From positions 1 through 45,417 of the forward strand of contig CAKRRD010000020.1 of NCBI GenBank assembly GCA_934394815.1: a stretch of DNA of 45,417 nucleotides, given 5' to 3'. The notes below the pieces were generated by a model, which was not told the origin of the DNA, made no database searches, and worked only from the letters and a program-made list of their open reading frames with translations. Both the position numbers and the translations under genes were made by a program. Numbering within the stretch: the first letter of the stretch is position 1; every line of letters starts with the position of its first letter. The stretch is from an uncultured Acetatifactor sp. (GTDB taxonomy: Bacteria; Bacillota; Clostridia; Lachnospirales; Lachnospiraceae). Below, in pieces: positions 42,959-45,417 of the stretch.

Positions 42959-42990
42959 AAAGTGACAGTTTGCCCAGACTGTCACTTTTT
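42959..42990 (-). terminator. Terminator of the TetR gene
   Basis: AAAGTGACAGT and ACTGTCACTTT form an 11-bp stem with an 8-base loop, 67 bases after the TetR stop, followed on the minus strand by TCTTTAT. The strong symmetry could also make it an operator, but termination before fucO is the simpler reading. Confidence 0.65.
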
Positions 42991-43056
42991 ACAGAAATTT
43001 CATATTTCGTCCGTTACTTTTGTTTATTTTTCACAAATGTTTTTGGTTATTTTTTC

Positions 43057-43629
43057 TTAACGCAATACGCCTAACTGCTGGAATAATTCTGTCACCGGTG
43101 CCGGAAATGCACTGACTAACAGCGCCGCCATCTGCTCCGGGGTTCTCTCCTTCGGGGCGAAGATCCATTCCACGGTCATATCAATAGAACCTCTGCAATA
43201 GAGCCGCAGGGGAAATAAAATATTCTCTTCGGGCTGTCTGCCGGTCTTACGCCTGATCAATTGTGTATAGAAATCCAGGATCAGTTCGTAGTCATGTTCT
43301 CTCAGGGAATTGTGGTCGTCGGAGCGGAATGCCCCGGCGAAAAAAACTCTCTCCTTCTGAATGAATTCAAACTTTCTGGTTAAACCTTCGTATACGGTAA
43401 GCCCATCCCCCATCTGTGCAAAAGATTCCAGTAAGAGCTTATCAAAATACCAGTTAATCAGGTCATATTTGTCCTGAAAGTTCCGATAAAAAGTCTGTCT
43501 CGTCACGCCACAGGCCTGCACGATCTGTGTTACGGTCATGGCATCGGTGCCGGAAGCCGCCATACACTTTTTCGCTGCTTCCGCCAGGCGGTATTTTGTT
43601 TTATCCGCTGAAGTTTCTTTTGTATTCAT
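43057..43629 (-). CDS. TetR/AcrR-family regulator
   Basis: A 190-residue regulator. The N-terminal helix-turn-helix is AEAAKKCMAASGTDAMTVTQIVQACGVTRQTFYRNFQDKYDLINWYF (about 14-60), of the type seen in DhaS-like TetR proteins, and the C-terminal helices form a small-ligand domain. GAGGTAAG precedes the ATG. It is 12 bases after the C_GCAxxG_C_C gene, with which it is co-transcribed, and it lies upstream of fucO, a possible target. Confidence 0.85.
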   Translation of the reverse strand: MNTKETSADKTKYRLAEAAKKCMAASGTDAMTVTQIVQACGVTRQTFYRNFQDKYDLINWYFDKLLLESFAQMGDGLTVYEGLTRKFEFIQKERVFFAGAFRSDDHNSLREHDYELILDFYTQLIRRKTGRQPEENILFPLRLYCRGSIDMTVEWIFAPKERTPEQMAALLVSAFPAPVTELFQQLGVLR

Positions 43630-43641
43630 TTCGTCTTACCT

Positions 43642-44067
43642 CTAATCTTCTACCGATCCCAGCGATACATAGTTTTCCGTCATATTCGGTAATTCCGCTT
43701 CCAGAAAAGCCGCAGCATCCCTGACGCAGTCGATACATTCTCTCTTCACCATGCCATCGGCAATGCCTTTCAGTTCCTTACAGATTACCGTTCCATTTTG
43801 TCCTTTAAAGCGGTTGATGATTTTCCGGGAGCCCTGCATTGTCCGCTGCGGATTCTTGTTGATTAGTCCCAGTATATTGACCGCTCCGATGACGGCTCCG
43901 CAGGTAGCCTCCATACTGCCGCCGATTCCTACCGCAAAGCCCTGGGTAAGGTTCTTCGCCGTCTCTTCGTCAATACCCGCCAGATCGCAATAAGTGCACG
44001 CAACGGCCTGCGCACAGTTGTAACCACACATTTTTCTCTCTGCTGCCTGTTCCACTCTTGATTCCAT
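43642..44067 (-). CDS. C_GCAxxG_C_C-family redox-type protein
   Basis: A 141-residue cytoplasmic protein of the C_GCAxxG_C_C family (PF09719), small anaerobe proteins of unknown function with paired cysteines thought to act in redox or Fe-S chemistry. Motif cysteines are visible: CGYNCAQAVACTYC near 13-26, GGSMEATCGAVIGA near 50-62, and late cysteines in VICKEL and ECIDCVRD. A weak AAGGGAA site precedes the ATG. Its promoter (CTTACA-17-TATAAT) lies partly within the last codons of the DUF1016 gene. Confidence 0.75.
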   Translation of the reverse strand: MESRVEQAAERKMCGYNCAQAVACTYCDLAGIDEETAKNLTQGFAVGIGGSMEATCGAVIGAVNILGLINKNPQRTMQGSRKIINRFKGQNGTVICKELKGIADGMVKRECIDCVRDAAAFLEAELPNMTENYVSLGSVED

Positions 44068-44138
44068 AATTATTGTTCCCTTCGTTTGTATTTTCCGATA
44101 ATCATCTATGATACATATCTTATTATAGATGAAACAGT
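44068..44138 (-). promoter_or_regulatory. C_GCAxxG/TetR promoter region with inverted repeat
   Basis: The minus strand has TATAAT preceded, after 17 bases, by CTTACA in the end of the DUF1016 gene. Two 7-bp arms, CATCTAT and ATAGATG, flank the promoter region (about 44108-44136) and could bind the TetR protein encoded just downstream. Confidence 0.5.
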
Positions 44139-45239
44139 TTAGTCTGTAAGTTCTATTTCATTAATCCATTCCTTTAATTTTTGCTGTAATTCCAACTTGT
44201 CAGGAAGATAAAGTTTATATTGTGATGCATAGATATTCGAATCCCTGGGTAAAGTTAATTCAACCATTGCATCATTTTTTTCATTACACAGCAATACCCC
44301 AATAGTAGGTTTTTCAAAATCTGTTTTTTCATATCGATCATAATAATTAACATACATCTGCATTTGACCCAGATCTTGATGTTTTATTTTTCCTATTTTC
44401 AAATCAAAAAGAACAAAACATTGTAAGAGCCGGTTATAGAATACCAAATCCACTTTAAAATGATCTTCCTCAAACGAAAATCGCTTTTGTCTTGCGACAA
44501 AGGTAAAACCCTTTCCAAGTTCAAGCAAAAATTGTTGAAGATTATCTAATAATCGATTTTCTAAATCAGTTTCAGAATATGCCGCTTTATCATCTAATCC
44601 TACAAATTCCAACACATAAGGATCCTTTAATACATCTTTTGCTGTAGCAATAATATTTCCTTCTAAAGCTAGTTTTAGTACTTCCTCTTTATCTCGACTT
44701 AAAGCCAATCTTTCGTATAAAGAGGCATTGTATTGTCTGGAAAGTGTTCTTACACTCCAACATTCTCTGGCTGATTCAATTTCATAAAAAGAACGTTCCG
44801 CTTCATTATCAATTCTCATAAGTTGAAGATAATGTGACCAAGAAACCTTAAACGGTTCTTCCTGCTCAAAAATCGTAAACACTGTTTGCGATTTCTTTAA
44901 AGCGAATTCCGTAAACAGTGTTTCCGAAATTCTATCTTTATATAACAGGTAAAACATCCTTGCCTTTTCAAGGTTGGATACGGAGAAGCCTTTTTCAAAT
45001 TCTGCATTCAATCTATCTGACAGCTTTTTAATAATCTGCTTACCATATTCAGCACGTTCTTTTCCACCTTGCTGAACATCCACAATCCACTTTCCAAGTG
45101 AATAATATGTCATCAACTGGATTATATTCACCTGTTTAGATGCAAGCGTTCTAGCATAATTAACCAATTCAATAGAGTTCTTATATAATTCTTCCATATT
45201 CCTAATATGTACAGGGTTTTGTATTTCATTCTTTTCCAT
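44139..45239 (-). CDS. DUF1016 (YhcG-like) PDDEXK nuclease
   Basis: A 366-residue protein. The N-terminal helical YhcG domain (residues about 15-170: ASKQVNIIQLMTYYSLGKWIVDVQQGG, then the GFSVSNLEKARMFYLLY helix) precedes a PD-(D/E)xK nuclease domain whose core is KVDLVFYNRLLQCFVLFDLKIGKI near 268-291 (Asp then DLK). The ATG at 45239 follows GGAGG by 7 bases. Such proteins occur in phage-linked and defence-linked settings; their role is unknown. The gene is clearly richer in A and T than its neighbours, a sign of transfer. It is single and intact. Confidence 0.85.
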   Translation of the reverse strand: MEKNEIQNPVHIRNMEELYKNSIELVNYARTLASKQVNIIQLMTYYSLGKWIVDVQQGGKERAEYGKQIIKKLSDRLNAEFEKGFSVSNLEKARMFYLLYKDRISETLFTEFALKKSQTVFTIFEQEEPFKVSWSHYLQLMRIDNEAERSFYEIESARECWSVRTLSRQYNASLYERLALSRDKEEVLKLALEGNIIATAKDVLKDPYVLEFVGLDDKAAYSETDLENRLLDNLQQFLLELGKGFTFVARQKRFSFEEDHFKVDLVFYNRLLQCFVLFDLKIGKIKHQDLGQMQMYVNYYDRYEKTDFEKPTIGVLLCNEKNDAMVELTLPRDSNIYASQYKLYLPDKLELQQKLKEWINEIELTD

Positions 45240-45254
45240 AGAAATTCCTCCCAT

Positions 45255-45417
45255 CGATACAATAATATTTCCACAATTTATATTTTAAATAGTTTCCGAT
45301 TTTCACGACATTGTTTCATTTCAAACAAATGTTCTTTTTCAGTATATCACTCTACTTACACATTTGCATTAAAAATCTTCGTAAAAAGAGGAACAGCAGA
45401 ATATCGAAGAAGTCTTT
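45255..45417. other. Upstream region of the DUF1016 gene at the window edge
   Basis: AT-rich gap with no gene. On the minus strand ATGCAA, 17 bases and TATACT form a weak promoter candidate (about 45346-45374), and the arms ACATTGTTT and AAACAAATGT (45307-45332) form an inverted repeat in the leader. No terminator or further reading frame is seen up to the edge. Confidence 0.35.

Overview
The window looks like a chromosomal segment of an anaerobic, low-to-middle GC Firmicute, most likely a Lachnospiraceae-type gut Clostridium. The basis is the gene repertoire (dGTPase-like/dnaG/rpoD/trmK run, CmpB-type membrane protein, C_GCAxxG_C_C protein, fused homocysteine methyltransferase/MTHFR, DUF6320 protein), strong GGAGG-type ribosome sites, tRNA genes without encoded CCA, and classical TTGACA/TATAAT promoters. 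No insertion sequence, prophage or CRISPR array is visible. Almost every gene is on the minus strand; the exceptions are a LysR regulator and an Fe-S lyase.

Layout. (1) 1-6076: a tartrate catabolism locus. A LysR regulator faces a minus-strand operon of DASS/SLC13 transporter, L(+)-tartrate dehydratase TtdA and TtdB, a second and divergent DASS paralogue, and a PsiE-like small membrane protein. (2) 6116-11563: a two-component system with a structured leader, an O-antigen-ligase-like membrane protein and a small secreted protein. (3) 11745-17873: a probable metal-homeostasis operon of His-rich COG0523 GTPase, a second G3E GTPase fused to a YcgQ-like domain, a GT-C-like membrane protein and a ZIP transporter, followed by YlmH and CmpB-like genes. 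(4) 17969-26752: a lipoprotein serine protease, RNase P RNA, and the housekeeping run dGTPase-like, DnaG primase, RpoD, TrmK and TGS/uridine-kinase-like protein, with an esterase upstream. (5) 26765-30072: DUF6320 protein, HHxxxDG acyltransferase, two identical tandem tRNA-Leu(CAG) genes and an orphan FliD-like protein. (6) 30202-41689: the MetH/MetF-like fusion, then a probable catabolic island of SsuABC-type importer, PF14196 thiazoline-carboxylate-hydrolase-family protein, M20D amidohydrolase, ProC, SDR and metallo-beta-lactamase-fold protein, with a divergent Fe-S dehydratase read from a back-to-back promoter. (7) 41740-45239: FucO-like alcohol dehydrogenase, TetR regulator, C_GCAxxG protein and an AT-rich DUF1016 nuclease gene.

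The most interesting candidates are region 6 (a possible route for an imported sulfur- or nitrogen-containing amino-acid derivative, ending in an Fe-S lyase that lacks the usual serine-dehydratase SSHT motif), the CobW-YcgQ fusion beside a His-rich COG0523 protein and ZIP transporter, the hydrolase/DUF6320/acyltransferase trio, and a FliD-like protein with no other flagellar gene nearby. Functional assignments for these are inferences from family membership and context; no database search was run.
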